DNA of 64,000 bases from Metallyticus violacea (GCA_030762175.1 CM060841.1:13304501-13368500), one strand, 5' to 3'; shown: positions 12,381 through 23,716, counted from the first letter of the stretch. Made by a program: numbers and translations. The notes: a model not told the origin generated them from the letters alone.

Positions 12381-13255
12381 TTAAAATAAATATAATAACG
12401 AATACTATTATTTAATATATTTACATTTATTTACATTTAACATCTCATATATTGGTAAGCCCTATGTATTTCTAAAGACACGATTGAAATATTTAATTAC
12501 AATACTGCCAAATGATTGCCGTTGCTTTTTAAATATTCTACAAACCTGGAAATAATTGCGACAGTTTAACAATGATAAAACACATAACGTCAATATCTGC
12601 AAATATATTAATCATTTGAAAGCTTTCTTGTTATAAAACACACAAGTAAAACAAAACTGAATGGATCTCCATTATTAAGATTACGTAAATTGCTATGTGA
12701 ACTAAATTATAAAACATAAGCAGAAAAGAAATTGCATTAAACAAACATACAGCTATTAAATGCGCAGCTGTCAAAACACTATTTCGTGCTTGCCGCCATT
12801 TTATAGTTTGTTTATTTTCAGCGCACATAGATTGTATGTTCGTTGATCCTCAATTCTATTGGAGGAAGGCTGAACAAACGAACATGGCACGATAGCATCC
12901 AAATGATAAATCTTTCCTGCAATGGTTGTGAATGATTGAAATTCAAACATTTACCTATTTTTTATTGGTCAAAAACAGCTGAGCAGTACAAATGAAATAG
13001 TAAAATTGAACTTTAACATATAAGAGTAATTTTAACAATATCTTTCCTAAGAGAGAAAACATTTCTGAATATATTCTCGCCAATGTATCGCATTAAATAA
13101 TGAATAATATTTCTGCAGTTAACAAACAATTTATTAGCTTAAGCTACATGTGATAGATTCTTGCTGAGATATTTATATTTATGATTTAATGATAAGATTT
13201 ATTGTGTCAGATAAACGATCTGACGGGTAAGTTCAGGGCTAGTTGTAGTCTGAAT
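12381..13255. other. Unassigned AT-rich DNA
   Basis: No gene or repeat recognised. Confidence 0.5.
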
Positions 13256-13393
13256 TTGTGGTGTTCACCTAAAGAACTGAGGGAAAAACCCCTGAAAAAC
13301 TCAGGAAAATATCCAAACAGGAAATAGAACCGAGCCCGCCGCGTGGGAAGCACAACCTTGTGCTTCGTAGTCTCTCGTTAGACTACGGCGTTT
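13256..13393 (-). mobile_element. tRNA-derived SINE D (minus strand)
   Basis: Read on the minus strand: aacgccgtagtctaacgaga, then cttcccacgcggcgggctcg, then a body with ttcctgagtttttcaggggt. The same order occurs at 63645-63775, so this is a repeated family with a tRNA-like head. Ends are approximate. Confidence 0.6.
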
Positions 13394-14612
13394 TATACAG
13401 GGAGTTTCACTTAAACTATAAATAAAAGAAATTATTTTAACTGTTAAATGAAAAACTTGGTGCTCTACACTTGGCCCTTCGTGGCCAAGCTATGGTTTCG
13501 GATGCTTGCTAATTCAGTGTCTCGGAAAGTTGTTATTAAGAAGTCAGCGCAAAGTGAGGAGGAGAGCTATCTTGCTGATAAATTGTGGCACAACATAGAA
13601 CTCAAGCATGTGACAGTCACTTTAGATTCAGAAGAAGAAGAAAAAAAAAAGAGACAATTATCACTATCTCTCGTTAAGTCGCACCAGCCAATTTTGGGCG
13701 AATCACATTTGTTTTCAAACACAACACGCAAATTCTCGCTTTCCCAAATTCTGCAATTTTGCCTACTGACTTTTCCTGATATAAGGAAAGTTGACTCGTC
13801 AAAGATATAAACATGACCTACGTTTGAATCTTCTTCGACACTCTCAGCAAAAGCCGGCCTTTTGTCTTTATGTCAGGAATGCAGATTTTGTTTTCTTAAG
13901 CGCTATACAAATGTGACATGTTCTCTATATGGGACAAGAATGAATATTTGCAGTCTACTTTGCACCCTAAAAGAAGCCGAATACAAAGCCACAAAGTAAA
14001 AATAACCAATACGACTCAGGATTTGATGCTTTGAAATTATTGTTACCCAATAACCTTTTGAAATGATTGTCAGACACAACTGAAGAAATTGAGAGAAGAG
14101 GTGTGTACATTGAATACAACCCAGGATTGTACATGATGCCCATTAATATTAAATAAAAGAGCTATCATGGTAGGAAGCAGGCAAAGATGGAAGCTTAACA
14201 CTAAATACTCGTGTATATAGAAGGACTCAAGCGTATATAGCTGTATCATGTACGAAGTATGATTCAAAATTTTCCCATTGGTCTGTAGTAATACTTCTAA
14301 AATAATAAAAAATACGCTTATCAATTGCTTTAACTTCGTATCCTAGACATTATTCTGTTATAAGACAATTTCTGCTTAAACGTCCATAGAATTGACAGTT
14401 TGTTATTATTTATTCATTTCTCAATCTCCATGACAAATTGTCATGCAAATTGCAAGATCTGCAATACTCAATCTAGGCATATTTATATTAAGCTAAATCC
14501 ATTTCTTTTATTGCTGTTTTAAGCGGGACTGAAAATTTTCAAGAGAACCATTGTAATGTTAAACTTTGTGATAACCTATTTTACTTTTGCGGGACACTCT
14601 GTATTTATATTT
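13394..14612. other. Region with a 120-codon frame and possible weak terminal repeats
   Basis: A plus-strand frame at 13448-13810 (120 codons) starts MKNLVLYTWPFVAKLWFRML and contains an acidic run (SEEEEKKKRQ). No family is recognised, and one frame of this size is expected by chance in 64 kb of such DNA. The left end tacagggagtttcac and the minus-strand right end tacagagtgtcccgc (near 14598-14612) agree at 10 of 15 positions, so a decayed mariner-sized element is possible but weak. Confidence 0.25.
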
Positions 14613-15215
14613 ACACTCCGATGATAATAGGGGTAACATATCATCTTATTATTTCCATCAAAAGTTTTATCCGAAGAGAATGTTTTTTCCTGAAAAGGGC
14701 TTAAGACATTGTAATCTTTTAGCAGTATTACGAAATACATTTTGGGTAATTTTAATGGTGTAGATGCATTTGAGCACTTTTTTTTTTTAATTTTTCACAT
14801 AGCCCTATCATTAACAAACTCAATTTCTAGGCTCATGCACTTGAACAATATCAATAAACCCAGCATTGAAATCACCAATATATTTGCTAACGTTATAATT
14901 ACTTGTGTAGTAGATAACTTAGAGCAAGAATTTTGAAGAAAATAACAAAAATTGTGTTATATAACTACTTACAGAGCGACAATTAAACGTGCTTGATATA
15001 AAAATGTGCATTTGATCTCAAAATAAATTTGTAAGAAGATAATTCCTCATCTTGATATTAAGTATACAAACATATCTTCTTTGCTCTGTTAACCTGCAGG
15101 AAATAAAATTTTAGAAATCTCAGTAAGAAAATAACATACTTGATAAATAATTAATCAGCGTGTCAAGTTAAGTTATCAATAATGAATAAAGTTAAATGTC
15201 CTGTGTTTTCATGGG
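14613..15215. other. Unassigned AT-rich DNA
   Basis: Nothing recognised. Confidence 0.5.
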
Positions 15216-15545
15216 ACCGTCACCTTATTTCGGATGTCAGCACTGTAAACGCAGAACTACAATGAGCTCGTACTCAACTGTACGGAATCTGCAGTGATGT
15301 GCTGTTTCGTGACACTGGGAGACGGAGCAGACCGCAAGCTTTGTGCTTGCAGATCCGCGGTGACATGTACCGGAGTTGCAAGAATGATGACGTGTATGCC
15401 ACGCGCTACACCCGCTATTCCTGAACTTGACCGTGAACTCGACGCTCCACGCGGCCAGGCCCGGGATGTTTTCCAGCACCAATCGATTGAGAGAGACCAG
15501 AGCGCGGCAAAACCGAAGCAATATATATGTCCGGGATTCAGCAAT
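15216..15545. other. GC-rich island with three long overlapping frames
   Basis: A sharply bounded CpG-containing block. Open frames overlap on both strands: plus 15294-15659 (121 codons, starting MMCCFVTLGDGADRKLC), minus 15237-15551 (104 codons) and minus 15257-15544 (95 codons). None matches a family I recognise. Multiple open frames follow easily from low AT content, so coding is not established. A CpG-island promoter, a first exon and an unknown repeat are all possible. Confidence 0.35.
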
Positions 15546-17014
15546 AAACAAAATTTGTTGGTACTTAATGTGAAAAATGTGGGAATGAAACTTTTCGCTC
15601 GGCTTTTGTCTTCATTCCCTGTGCAATTTTTTTTTGCCTATAATGCATCTACTTCATGAATGTTGGAGCCAGCGGCCTATTCCATATAAAACGTTTTAAA
15701 GTATTAAGTTCAATCTCTGGGTTGCAAAAAATGAAATATAATACCTAATAGTTACAAGTGACTTCATAATATTGGATATATACGTATAAATGTATATTGC
15801 TATGGCTATACAGTGTAGCAACATCAATAAAAAGGGAACAGTTAAAAGATTACAATTAAATATATATTGTAAAATTCAACAATCTTATAATATAGGATTT
15901 ACCGGTATCGATCTCTTATAAGAATTCAGGGGCAAATATGATATTCTAGATGGCAAGTTATAAAATTGATAGGTCATATATATAGAAAACAATTTATCGT
16001 TTTACTATATTTATATTTATTTAGATAAATATTCTCTCTATTTCTGTGAGATAACTGTAATATGATGAATATTTCATGTCCTCTTTTAAATTAGTTCTTA
16101 CATACAAGAGACAAGACAGTACATTGATGGTAAACTATGATGAAGAAACATGAGTTTTCTTTACTAATTCTTGGATTTTGGTTATGTTTATCTCCTTTGC
16201 CCTGAAGTCGATTTAAAGAGATGTAAAAGAATTAGTGTAGTTTTAACATATTTCTGAGCTATGTTACCTCGTTAATTTGCCATTTTCACAGTTTATTCAT
16301 TATATATAGAAATATGCTTATATACCTATATATACCGCTTCCACTCAAGACGTTCTATATTCGATGGACCACAGTAGGCGCAAAAAACTTTTAGTTCATC
16401 CTCAAATACCCGAAACCATTTTTTTTGGCCAAACGGTGTTTACATATAAAATATTTTTTTCAGAAAGAAAAGGAGACAAGAAAGGAAGATAAAAATCTTT
16501 ATCAGTGTTTATAATTTTGAACTAGTCTAGCTACATCATAATACTGAACTATTTGCTCCATAAGGTTAAACTAGAAGTTAATTATTTTTTTTATGTTAAT
16601 GATTTTTTTAATTATCTCCATGAATTTTATTAGTAATATTGGGCCACATTTATACATTAAATACTTATATTAACACATTATTTAAAGTAACTCTGGTTTA
16701 ACAATTAATATTACTTCCCATTCTTCAGCAGAGAAAATCATACTAGATACATATAAGACACCATTATTAATAATTTTGTGAAATATTGCTGAAAACGTCA
16801 CTTGGAACTGCCGGTGTGGAATGGTATTATGCATTGAAATCCAAAAAAATTTTTCAGCAGTTCTCATTAGAATTAGTTGCAATGTACAATTAGTCCATAA
16901 GTTTGCGGAATAGTCCGGTAGGTTAAACAGAAATTTAATTCATATTGTAAAAGTTCATGCTTACTCCCGAAAATCAACATTGCAATAATAATAATAATAA
17001 AAAAAAACGCCAAG
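15546..17014. other. Unassigned AT-rich DNA
   Basis: No gene or repeat recognised. A short (AAT)n run occurs near 16985. Confidence 0.5.
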
Positions 17015-17345
17015 GTGATCTATTTGGGTGATTGTAAAGTATGCGTGGAATATAAATACGGCCACCTTCAACTCTCCCAAGGATTTGTGAGGAAGGAAAC
17101 TTCTCAGGTGTTCATTTTAAAGGGCTCGGCGAATCTGGACCAGTCTGAACACCATTGTGCCGCTGGCGGGGAAGAATTCCGGTCCATAATGGGCGGCTTA
17201 CCTCTTAACCACAACTCATATTGAGGTAGTTTCTTCGAAGGTTGTTCGCGGGGGCGGCACATGTCTTACTCATGAATTCCACCTCGCAACCCAGCATCTC
17301 AGGGATCCGATATTACTGTTTTGTGTTCTCGCAGTCACGGGACAA
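17015..17345. other. Compositionally balanced, apparently unique block
   Basis: Less AT-rich than its surroundings and not similar to any repeat family seen here. A TATA-like tataaata lies at about 17052. A 69-codon plus frame (17015-17224) is unrecognised. It could be regulatory, exonic or an unrecognised repeat. Confidence 0.25.
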
Positions 17346-18199
17346 AGGAGAACAGAGGTGATGTAAATTATTATGCCCTGCTGCATTTATATCGCTGATG
17401 AGTTTATTGAAACAATCATTCATGACTTGCCCCTTACTACGCTGCCTTAGCCAACAAAGCTATCCTACTGCTCAAACACGTGGTTACTGGACAAGATGCC
17501 GACTCATAGCAAGTGTCGCGAATTAGTGGAACCCCAATCTTCGCACTTTTTTCTTTACTCCAACTATATGTCATTATTAAATGTTTATAATCTCGTTCCA
17601 CCTTTGCGCGGTATAAGCGCATGCACACAATAGATAGCCGGCCTGCGTCGTGTTTTAAACGGCAGCTTACTCATCCCAATACAAGCCTTTTCAAGCGAGT
17701 AAAGAACGATAGAGCTTGACTTTTTATTGATTTGAATGAACATACATCAGGAAAATCTACCTTCAGTAAATTACGGTGTACTGGTATTCACGGGATGTTA
17801 ATGAAATGCACCGCAGCAATAATTTCAGAAATCGTAGAGGGCACTTAGTCAAGCAATTTGAGATAGGAAATCTATGGTTAAAAAAGAAGGAGAAGCGATA
17901 TGATGATAAAGAGGTTGCGGTTGGATTCATATGTCAATGTAAAAATAAAATAGGGGGACGATGCCTTAGAATACAAGTGAGCAAATTCCCGATTTCAATA
18001 GTGCACTGTCAGTTATTCAAGATTTAGTGTAAACATATCTAAAATCACCGAATATTCTCATGACAGTGTACCATGATTTACCGTGTTATGTAACTTAATA
18101 TAGAGACAGTGTAGCCTTATGAATAAGGGGACAAAGGAAGATTTTGAAGATCATAGACTCAGGTTTTGCGAACTAGATTATAATTTTATTTTGTGACTT
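17346..18199. other. Unassigned DNA
   Basis: No feature recognised. The 83-codon frame at 17776-18027 has no recognisable domain. Confidence 0.45.
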
Positions 18200-18472
18200 T
18201 ATGATTTACGGACGCTGTTTAACATTTCAGGTCATCAGCGTCCCATTCAAACCAGGGCATTAAACGGTCGACAAATTTTGCTCAGAGGCCTCTTTTAACA
18301 GGCTTAAGGTTCTTTATCGTGCCGTAAATGTACCACATGGGACTCACGGCTTTACTTCCCTTCCGAAGGAAGCCATACTTAGGACTTTTACGCCAGAAAA
18401 AATCCATCGATCCATCCATCGATTACACCTGCGATCTTTGGTGTACGAGGCAATGGTTACCACTAGACCAAC
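18200..18472 (-). mobile_element. SINE B (tRNA-Arg-like), minus strand, fused to SINE F
   Basis: The reversed SINE B body is clear: atttacggacgctgtttaac, catcagcgtcccattcaaa, cttcccttccgaaggaagcc, then ggttaccactagaccaacag, the reverse of the tRNA-like A-box end. A short duplication of atccatcgatcc occurs near 18401-18422. The tRNA end runs directly into a SINE F copy whose own 5' end is missing. Confidence 0.9.
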
Positions 18473-18860
18473 AGGTTCTGGGTTCAAATCTCCTGGGGCC
18501 GGCCATACTGATCTTGGAATTGTTTGTGGTTTCCTCTGGTCGCTTAGGCGAATGCTAGGACGAATGATTCCGTTTTCCAATTACATTTCGTTGGTTCTTT
18601 TGTAGTTTCGAAAGTCGACTCGTGTGAAGTGGGTTCGTGCGGTGAGACGGTGACTTGCGGTTTTCTCGGCCTCGGACATAGAAGCGTCGTCCAGTGGCAG
18701 GGTGTTGTATCTGAAGACACGTTAGGGACTCTGCACCATGCCTCACCGCCCATGGACCCTGGCAGTCGGCGTCTCTCTTCCCCCTGGAGAGACTGAAGTA
18801 TCGACATATCCTCCTCCGTTCCATAACAATCCAATCTAATCCCCTCATAAAAATATAATA
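18473..18860 (+). mobile_element. SINE F (GC-rich, tRNA-derived), 5' truncated
   Basis: Starts within the B-box part (gggttcaaatctcctggggc, then cggcca) and continues with tttcctctggtcgcttaggc, gaagtgggttcgtgcggtga and a GC-rich 3' half with cctcaccgcccatggaccct. Related copies lie at about 24595, 25090 (reversed), 27975 and 54021. The A-box portion is missing where it joins the SINE B. Confidence 0.75.
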
Positions 18861-19954
18861 ATCATTTGAACCAGAATATGTCATTCTTACGAAGGAAAAT
18901 TTTTCTGTTCGATCACTCTTAAACACTTCTTTTATTGCAACTAATTTTATTCTATGGCTAATCCTTCCAAACGAAATCTTTAGCCATGGCTTTTACTTTA
19001 ATTAAAAAGAAAAGCGATTGTATTCTTTCCTGGTGAATATAATCATATATAAGCCTCACTTTACAGAATAAAGCAGTTAGATACCAAAGCTATATACGAA
19101 TCGCCTACCATTAGTAAAAAAACAGTGCTCGTTTGAAACAGTGTAAAGTGTAAAGTGTAAAGCTTACGTACACACTTAAGTTCCATGTTGAATGGTATGT
19201 ACTCCACTTAGAGAAAACAATATACAGCATATTCCCATGCATTATACACTCCACTGCAAACAACGCTCGTAGCCATAGTAACCGACTCCAAGAGGACAAA
19301 AAAAAAAAAAAAAAAAAATACATCGAACCGTTATATGAGCGCATTCCTCGCATACTTCATTTGATATTAAATATCTGTTTTTGGAATACGATGCACTGAC
19401 CACTACACCAACATCGTTAATATCCGTTCATGTTATTTCCCTCTTATCTGGGTTCTCAATCTTCTCCAAGTATCGCCAGGTTTTCCATCTTCTAGTTGAC
19501 TTCCCACTTCTTTTCGTTACACATTTATTCATATCTTTCTCTCTATTGACAAAATTATAGCAATTTCAAGTTTTGTTCTTAACCTTCCTTATCGACCCAT
19601 GTATTATCAGATTGGCCAGAAACGCCACTTTATTCGTCTCCGAATTACAAGATAGCAGATAATTGTTTTATTCGCTGTAAAGTATTATTTCAAATACTAG
19701 TTTAAGACGAACAAAATAGCAGTTAGGGTTCTTCTCAGATACGCTAGGAGAAAATGTTTGAATACTGAAAGGTAGAAGATGAGAGTGTTGTACATGAGAA
19801 GAGCATCGAACTGGTTCAGTGTAGGAGATACTGCACTCTGGACGACTTGCAGCTGAGTTCTGAAGAAGAACTCAGGAATATTTTGATGCTTGCAAAACAA
19901 CAGCAGTTACATACCTGCATCAACCCAACATGTAAAATTGAAGAGTAGAGTCAG
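18861..19954. other. Unassigned AT-rich DNA
   Basis: Contains a poly-A run at about 19299-19318. A reversed tRNA-like scrap (actgaccactacaccaacat) near 19395 may be the last trace of a SINE head. Nothing else is recognised. Confidence 0.45.
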
Positions 19955-20062
19955 GTCCAGCGATGACTTGATATTTCTTATAAATTCCGTAGACAACCAT
20001 TACAGGAAACGCATTGTGACAGGTTATGAAAAATGGCTCTTGATGATGATTCTGAGAAGAGA

Positions 20063-20815
20063 TAAAGATAAAGATAGGCTATTGTGTCCCTTAAGAGCAA
20101 AGGTCTCCTAACAAGTAGGGAAAGCTGGCTTTGTCCTAACGTGGTGAGCTATTCCTCGCTAGTTGTTCGTATGCTGTTTAAGACACTCTGACTGATTTGT
20201 TCTTTGGTTACTCCATTTCTCACTGCACTAATTGCTTCTCGAGAGATTTCCATTTTTCTCTTCCTCTTGCTACTCCTGACCGGCATATTCCTTGAAGAGG
20301 TCTGTTCATCTTCTTCTGGGTCTGCCTTGTATCCTTTTTCCTATCTGGGGGTCCCACATGGAGATCTTGTAGATTCACCTATTGTCCTGCATTCTTGCGA
20401 CGTGACCGCCCCATTGTCATTTGCTTCTGGTAGCTATTTGTGCGATGTCTGTTGTCTGAGATAACTGATTTATTAATACTGTAGGTGTTTTGTCCTTCAT
20501 AGTTATTCCCAGGATCTTGCGTTGCATTTTTCTTTGGTATATTTGAATTTTTTCTTTTGTGTTTCTGTTAGTGATCATGTCTGGCACCCATATAGTAATA
20601 TAGGGTATACACAGGTTTCGAGCGTCTAGAATCTGATTTTCTAAGTTAATGTTTGGTCTAGCAATATAAACTTAACGGCTCAAAATGCTTTTCAGGCTAA
20701 TGAGATGCTTCTTTGTACTTATTTTTCATGGAAAGAAATCTGTTGTCCTAGGTTATGTATATTCGCTCACATATGTGAGGACTGCTCCATATATTTTCAT
20801 TGGGGTTTCAGGTCC
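20063..20815 (-). mobile_element. LINE 3' fragment inserted in the mariner relic (minus strand)
   Basis: 5'-truncated non-LTR retrotransposon. The minus strand encodes, with stops, TLETCVYPILLYGCQTWSLT and, further on, a QWGGHVARMQDNRW-type block and a Lys/Arg-rich GRPRRRW-type end; these form the usual C-terminus of insect LINE ORF2. Its 3' end at 20063 is a short (TATCTT)n-like tail when read on the minus strand. The direct repeat gagaagaga at 20054-20062 and 20816-20824 fits a target-site duplication. The same family appears at 6155-6560. Confidence 0.88.
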
Positions 20816-21160
20816 GAGAAGAGACACCCATAGGAAAATCCAAAGGTATTGGTTCGTTTAAGTCGTTTTCGGCAAAAGGCGATACTTTGTATTTGGTGGA
20901 ATTTCGAAGGTGCTGTCAATTTTGAGCTGATGCCAAATGGTCGTGGAGTTGATGCTGAGCTGTGCTGTGGGCTTATGAAGTTTTGAGACTACGCTATCGG
21001 ACTTTAATAAATAGAAAGCGCACTATAAAGCAACAAGATTATCGATCAAGATTGACCCAACAAGTAATCCAGAAATTAGAACATACAGAATTGCTGCCTC
21101 ACCCAGCATACAGCACAGATATTGCGACATATCATTGTGGTTTGTTTCAATCTATGGCAA

Positions 21161-21438
21161 ACCGCAACGGTGGCCGAGATCGTTAAAGCGCGAACTCGTG
21201 GGCGGGAGGTCTGGCGTTCGAATCCCACCAGGACCGTTATCCCTGATTGAGATTTTTTCCAGGTTTTCCTCAGTCCTCATAAATGAAAATGCCCGGGAAG
21301 TAACCTAAACTTAGACCTGGAACGTTTCCTTCCTTAAAAATATCCTTTCCCAATTTATCATTTCATCTCATGTATCATCAGTGTTCACCGCCTGCGGTGC
21401 CTCAGTAGTAAAAACCGGCGTTAAACACCATTAAAAAA
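21161..21438 (+). mobile_element. SINE A inserted in the mariner relic
   Basis: Near full-length SINE A with head ggtggccgagatcgttaaag and gcgttcgaatcccaccagg, the usual body, and 3' end caccgcctgcggtgcctcag followed by a short A tail. It sits between two pieces of mariner coding sequence. No clear target-site duplication was seen. Confidence 0.93.
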
Positions 21439-21539
21439 AGTCTTTGACAATATTCCTTCGAGAGAGGCGGTTCCATAGTTTTGTTTAATGTTTAATTTAT
21501 TGTTGCTTTGACTAGATTGGTCTTTTCGCGACGTCTGTA

Positions 21540-21710
21540 GATATTAATTAAATTAATGGTGGCGCAAATGAGTCCTTGGTTCCTTAAATCTATATGGCCT
21601 GCCATCTCAAGGCAAGGAAAAACTAAATAAAAAAAAAAACTTACCCAGACAGCTTGATCTGGCCGGGATCCGAACCCGGGACATTGCTACCTTTAGACTA
21701 CGGTGCCGTC
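21540..21710 (-). mobile_element. tRNA-derived SINE G (minus strand)
   Basis: On the minus strand the head reads gacggcaccgtagtctaaag, then gtagcaatgtcccgggttcg and gatcccggcc, giving clear A-box and B-box matches at tRNA spacing. A T-run and an AT-rich body follow. The head is intact enough that it could be a tRNA pseudogene instead. The far end is approximate. Confidence 0.6.
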
Positions 21711-22209
21711 TCTTGAAGATGTCAAAACATATGTTCAGTGTTATTTTCCTCTTATACTAAGGATAGGTGTCGACATCAAATTCGAATGCTTGCAGAGAGA
21801 TGGATGATGAAAACTGCGGAAAATTATGGCGTATTTTGAGGATTAATACTTTTTTTTTTTATTATTTTCTGTTTTATATTGCATTAAGGTATCAGTTATT
21901 CGGAAAAATACTTAATGGCCAATCAAATATTAACAGAATGAAGAGTGGTCTTAAAAATATAATTTACAAAGTCTTATATAATTTTTGTTGTTCATAGTTG
22001 TGTTTCTACCTGTGACGTTTTACATCTGTTTACTTTAATACCAGTGCTCAATATATATATATATACACACACACACACATATATTTTTTTCTGTGGTATT
22101 TTTCTTAAAATACAAGATAAATATTTCTGACACTGTCATAATTTCAAAATTCGGTCCTCTAGTATACTTATATACTTGTAGATCGATGGCGTTCACGTCC
22201 GTTGTCAAT
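21711..22209. other. Unassigned AT-rich DNA with (TA)n(CA)n
   Basis: A mixed (TA)/(CA) microsatellite lies at about 22049-22085. The 76-codon frame at 21767-21997 is unrecognised. Confidence 0.5.
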
Positions 22210-22311
22210 TATATAAACTGAGTCTTCCGGTACATAATGCCGTGGTGAAAGAAGATGGAGGAAAATCCCATTGGACTACGGCGTTACAACCCGGAAGACT
22301 CAGTCCATATA
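22210..22311. repeat. Imperfect hairpin (about 100 bp)
   Basis: The outer arms at 22210-22230 and 22291-22311 are inverted copies (ctgagtcttccgg against ccggaagactcag), matching at 19 of 21 positions. Pairing continues inward (taatgccgtggt with actacggcgtta, 10 of 12). The inner taacgccgtagtc string also starts SINE D, so the hairpin may derive from a SINE head or be a small foldback element. Confidence 0.75.
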
Positions 22312-22877
22312 AATGGACACTATTTGACTCATCCGAATTAAGTACAGGTGCTTCAATATAATGCAACAAAATAGATATAATTTACCTATAATTTTTCTTT
22401 TTCAAGACAGAGCCATTCTACTATGCAGGCTCGTACGCGGCGTTAGTGGGTAAATCAGCAAAAAATAATGATCTGCTTTATTAAGCCTCAAACCTGCAAT
22501 GTGCAAATTTCAAGTGATAGGAAATAAATTTCCTTTCTTCTTGTCCTACATTTAGTGTCAGGTGATATTATAGGAGTACATTGTCAAATTATTGAAGTAA
22601 CTTTCTGATCTGGTAAATTTGTTTTCCTATTAATTTCTCTCGTTTTTAAAAATGGCTATCTGTGGGTGTTCTTGAAATAAACCAAACTAACATGCAATTA
22701 CTTTTGTAATTTCTATGATTATGTTCTGGTCGTACTTGTTGTGAGCTTCTCATGTTTATTCGGAATGCTATTTGTACTACCTGTAGAACCTATGCTATTT
22801 TAGTCAGATTGTGAACGCGTTTAACAGAGATACATGCATTAAATGCTTTATTAAATATTTTACCAAGGTTGTCGTAT

Positions 22878-22879
<2 letters not shown>
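22312..22879. other. Unassigned AT-rich DNA
   Basis: No gene or repeat recognised. Confidence 0.5.

Positions 22880-22913
<34 letters not shown>
22880..22913. repeat. (TA)n microsatellite
   Basis: Uninterrupted TA run of about 17 units bordering the inverted-repeat element on its left. Confidence 0.95.
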
Positions 22914-22917
<4 letters not shown>

Positions 22918-23159
22918 AATAAAAATAAAGAAACACTATTAACAATGTAACACATTAACACTAATAATAAAAGTAGATAAAGATAAAACACAGAGAAAGA
23001 GTCACACTTGAAATTGCTATATTTCGAACTACCGCGAGTTCTTCAATGGCAAGAAGTTAGACAATTGCTATATTTCGAACTCGCAGTAGTTCGAAATATA
23101 GCAATTTCAAGTGTGACTCTTTCTCTGTGTTTTATCTTTATCTACTTTTATTATTAGTG

Positions 23160-23164
<5 letters not shown>
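22914..23164. repeat. Foldback element with near-perfect 85-bp inverted repeat
   Basis: The left arm 22954-23038 and right arm 23080-23164 are reverse complements with one mismatch in 85 (accgcgag against actgcgag). The 41-base loop holds a third, direct partial copy of the arm (aattgctatatttcgaact). Left of the arm, 22914-22953 is a further stretch of the same repeat: together with the arm it matches the minus strand of 54197-54298. (TA)n tracts flank both sides. No frame is open across it. Confidence 0.92.

Positions 23165-23203
<39 letters not shown>
23165..23203. repeat. (TA)n microsatellite
   Basis: TA run of about 20 units between the inverted repeat and the next transposon end. Confidence 0.95.
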
Positions 23204-23206
<3 letters not shown>

Positions 23207-23211
23207 CATTA

Positions 23212-23716
23212 TACAGAGGGAGCCTAAATATGTACACACTTCAAGCAAAGAAAAACTGTATTAACATAGCAAAACTGAATTCACATAAACAGAAAATGAT
23301 GAACATTAATCTTAGACTTTTACAGGTGCAACAGTTGCTCAAAATGCCTACCATCGGCGTCGATACACTTCTGAGTACGTTGAACTGCTGATTGAGCAAC
23401 TTTTGCGAAAGTGTCCTCACATGCCGTTTCAATTTCTTCCCGAAGTGCTGCCAGTGTAGCTGGTTTTCTACGGTATGCGGTACAAGATTCTCAAATTTGT
23501 CTGGAATGCGTGCAATTGTTACTCGCGTTGGCGGTTGCTTTCCGCTGTTCAAACGATAATCTTTGCTTCATATTGTTGTAGCAACGCTAGCATAACGTAA
23601 TATCTGTTTACAGAACATCATACTACACATTACTGTTTTTTTCAGTTCAATTTTGAAATGTATTAAATAATTATCTACTATGAAATGTGTGCACATTTTG
23701 TGGCACCCTCGTTGTA
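23212..23716 (-). mobile_element. DUF4817-type mariner-like element, copy 2, internally deleted (minus strand)
   Basis: Both terminal repeats are visible: tacagagggagcc at 23212 and ggcaccctcgttgta ending at 23716. The minus strand carries PPTRVTIARIPDKFE from the N-terminal domain joined almost directly to the C-terminal region. The deletion joins gagaatcttgtacc to gtagaaaaccagc; the 28.5-kb copy shows the same junction. No catalytic residues remain, so this is a non-autonomous, MITE-like deletion form. Confidence 0.9.

Larger units (their letters stand above)
19955..21500 (+). mobile_element. Mariner relic split by a LINE and by a SINE A
   Basis: Three pieces of one mariner transposase lie in order. 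Piece 1 (about 19955-20062) encodes RKRIVTGYEKWLLM, matching the family motif RIVTGDEKW, with the first catalytic Asp replaced by Tyr. Piece 2 (about 20816-21160) encodes CIWWNFEGAVNFELMPNGR, then YEVLRLRYRTLINRKR, a shortened QQD..RLTQQ where QQDNARPHTA is expected, and LLPHPAYSTDIATYH, which lacks the usual SDYHLF aspartate. Piece 3 (from 21439) encodes FLRERRFHSFV. A LINE (20063-20815) separates pieces 1 and 2; a SINE A (21161-21438) separates 2 and 3. The element is dead. Outer ends were not identified. Confidence 0.85.

Noticed and set aside
13448..13810. 120-codon plus-strand frame as a gene
   Set aside because: About one frame of this length is expected by chance in 64 kb at this composition, and no domain was recognised; it is described only as an unassigned region.
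18328..18926. Overlapping frames of 76-123 codons at the SINE B-F fusion
   Set aside because: Frames lie on both strands across GC-rich SINE sequence and have no protein family.
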